From NCBI RefSeq assembly GCF_014836425.1, contig NZ_JACSQW010000007.1, forward strand, positions 1 through 64,000: a stretch of 64,000 nt of DNA. The letters are read 5' to 3'. The position numbers were made by a program, and so were the translations under genes. Position 1 is the stretch's first letter, and each line of letters opens with the position of its first letter. Under the pieces are notes generated by a model. That model was not told the DNA's origin and made no database searches. It was given only the letters and a program-made list of their open reading frames with translations. Origin of the DNA: Limosilactobacillus avistercoris. GTDB taxonomy: Bacteria > Bacillota > Bacilli > Lactobacillales > Lactobacillaceae. This document shows, piece after piece, positions 62,849-64,000 of this stretch.

Positions 62849-63952
62849 TTACTCTGTTGCTAGTCGATTTCGAGTATCTCGTCCAATAATTTTATAAATT
62901 GCGGCAAGAAGCGGAACGGTGAACATCATTCCTAAGATACCGTAGATTCCACCACCGATAATAACAGCAGCAAATACCCAAACGCTAGGTAGGCCAATTG
63001 ATTTACCAACAACCAATGGGTAAGTAACTCGGTTATCGAATTGTTGAAGGACAACGATAAAGATCAAGAAAAAGCCAGCCTGAATTGGTGAAATTGCAAA
63101 AATGATAATTACGCCGATACTTGCACCAAGAATTGCACCAACGATTGGAATAAGGGCACCAATTGCAGTTACAACACCAATCATTGATGCGTAGGGCATC
63201 CGGAGAATACTCATGCCGATAAAACAACAGATTCCTAGAATTGCGGCATCCTTGCATTGACCGATAATGTAGTTGCTGTAACTATCGTTAATCACCTTAA
63301 TCACGTAAAAAATATGACTGCTCAACTTAGGCAGGTAAGCGTTAATAAGGTGTTTAATTTGACGAACTAGCATTTCCTTATAGATCAAAAGATAAATAGA
63401 AAAGAATAAGGCGATTAATGCTGTTGTGAATGCTGAAACGACTGAAGAGGCAGTTGAAACAACTGCTTTGAACGTTCCACCAAAGCCAACGGTGAGATAC
63501 TTACCAACTTGATTCCATTTAATTTTTTCTAAATCAAAGCTATTCCATAAAGTGCTAAGATCCTTATTATGTTCAATTGCTTTAATAAACCGGTTAATTA
63601 CCTGGCCGTGATTAGTAACTAGGAGTTTAATACAAGAAACTAGTTCTGGAATTACCAGAGAGGAAACAATAATAAGAATTAAGATAATTGTTAGGTAGGC
63701 AAAGATTATTCCAAATAAGCGACGGTATTTTTGCGCCTTCTTAGTCTTAAATATTTTTGAATAAAGGTGTTCATATTGGTTAAGAAGGAGGTTCACAATA
63801 TAAGCAACAATACAACCGATTAAAAGTGGCATTGATGCTCTAGTAATTGAATGAATTAATTTAGCTACTGTCGGCCAGTACCGAATAGCAAGGTAGAGGA
63901 TAAACAGGACAATTACTAGGGATAAATGATTTTTTTGAATTTTGACTTTCAC
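62849..63952 (-). CDS. AI-2E/PerM-family transporter
   Basis: 367 residues with about eight transmembrane helices: two at the N-terminus, a long amphipathic loop (about 90-165), and the conserved C-terminal block (IGALIPIVGAILGA, DNRVTYPLVVGKSIGLPSVWVF, GILGMMFTVPLLAAIY). Members export AI-2 or other small solutes, or act as Na+/H+ antiporters. Starts with GTG at 63952, 1 base after the stop of the upstream gene, and is convergent with the DUF1836 gene. Confidence 0.88.
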   Translation of the reverse strand: MKVKIQKNHLSLVIVLFILYLAIRYWPTVAKLIHSITRASMPLLIGCIVAYIVNLLLNQYEHLYSKIFKTKKAQKYRRLFGIIFAYLTIILILIIVSSLVIPELVSCIKLLVTNHGQVINRFIKAIEHNKDLSTLWNSFDLEKIKWNQVGKYLTVGFGGTFKAVVSTASSVVSAFTTALIALFFSIYLLIYKEMLVRQIKHLINAYLPKLSSHIFYVIKVINDSYSNYIIGQCKDAAILGICCFIGMSILRMPYASMIGVVTAIGALIPIVGAILGASIGVIIIFAISPIQAGFFLIFIVVLQQFDNRVTYPLVVGKSIGLPSVWVFAAVIIGGGIYGILGMMFTVPLLAAIYKIIGRDTRNRLATE

Positions 63953-63953
63953 G

Positions 63954-64000
63954 TTATGCTCCTTGGGCTAGTTTGTTAGCGAGATCAACAAGGTAGTGGT
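63954..64000 (-). CDS. 3' end of an unidentified gene (partial)
   Basis: Only the last 14 codons are in the window (HYLVDLANKLAQGA, stop at 63954-63956). AAGGAG within them would serve as ribosome site for the transporter gene, so the two are one operon. Too short to identify. Confidence 0.6.
   Translation of the reverse strand, partial: HYLVDLANKLAQGA

Overview
The window reads as a chromosomal segment of a low-GC, heterofermentative lactic acid bacterium, most likely Limosilactobacillus of the L. reuteri group. The evidence is a D-lactate dehydrogenase, glucose-6-phosphate and 6-phosphogluconate dehydrogenases, a class II galT, PepO and PepV peptidases, a LacS permease with a fused EIIA domain, a LysM autolysin with a KxYKxGKxW-type signal peptide, AGGAGG ribosome binding sites and frequent GTG or TTG starts. 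Genus is inference; the family is safer. I see no tRNA, rRNA, phage, CRISPR or transposase gene.

Layout. 1-6.2 kb: a zinc alcohol dehydrogenase, then a heme-sensor/efflux operon (hrtR-hrtB-hrtA) under two TGACAC-type operators, then a MacB-like ABC exporter. 6.2-14.8 kb: ArsR regulator, a five-LysM glucosaminidase, a LacI-family regulator, small conserved proteins, a triply damaged MFS gene, hisS and ldhD. 15-25.5 kb: a disulfide-reductase-like flavoprotein with an altered C-terminal dyad, MarR-like regulator, nnrE, a candidate small RNA, a nonsense-mutated XRE-membrane gene, DUF488, then a coupled operon of DNA glycosylase, MoxR AAA+ ATPase, metallopeptidase-VWA protein and a small partner, and pepO.

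25.5-34 kb: a second broken XRE-membrane gene, a macrodomain protein flanked by two 152-bp direct repeats, a 5'-truncated and frameshifted sucrose hydrolase, and a complete Bce-type peptide-sensing/detoxification module (response regulator, kinase, ATPase, permease) with a tandem operator. 33-40 kb: pnuC with a structured leader, a GreA-like factor, hypothetical genes, glycerate kinase, a PEBP-like protein, a tyrosine phosphatase and an SGNH esterase.

40-50 kb: galK-galT-galR under cre sites and a GalR-type palindrome that recurs upstream of lacS (56 kb), so galactoside uptake and the Leloir genes form one regulon. pepV, a YfcC-type carrier, an amidohydrolase and a YczE-like protein follow. 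50-64 kb: a dicarboxylate symporter, GNAT, Lrp, UspA, a 49-residue membrane protein, lacS, gnd, zwf, a VOC protein, nrdI, an operon headed by a degenerate ABC-type ATPase, and an AI-2E exporter.

The most unusual feature is a dispersed intergenic family (near 25.5, 31.4, 41.7, 44.5, 47.6, 51.6 and 53.5 kb). Its members keep the same end sequences, but their interiors are unrelated in sequence and still fold into long nested hairpins. Most copies sit within a few bases of a stop codon. Four decayed genes (MFS, two XRE-membrane proteins, scrB) point to recent gene loss while galactose use is retained.
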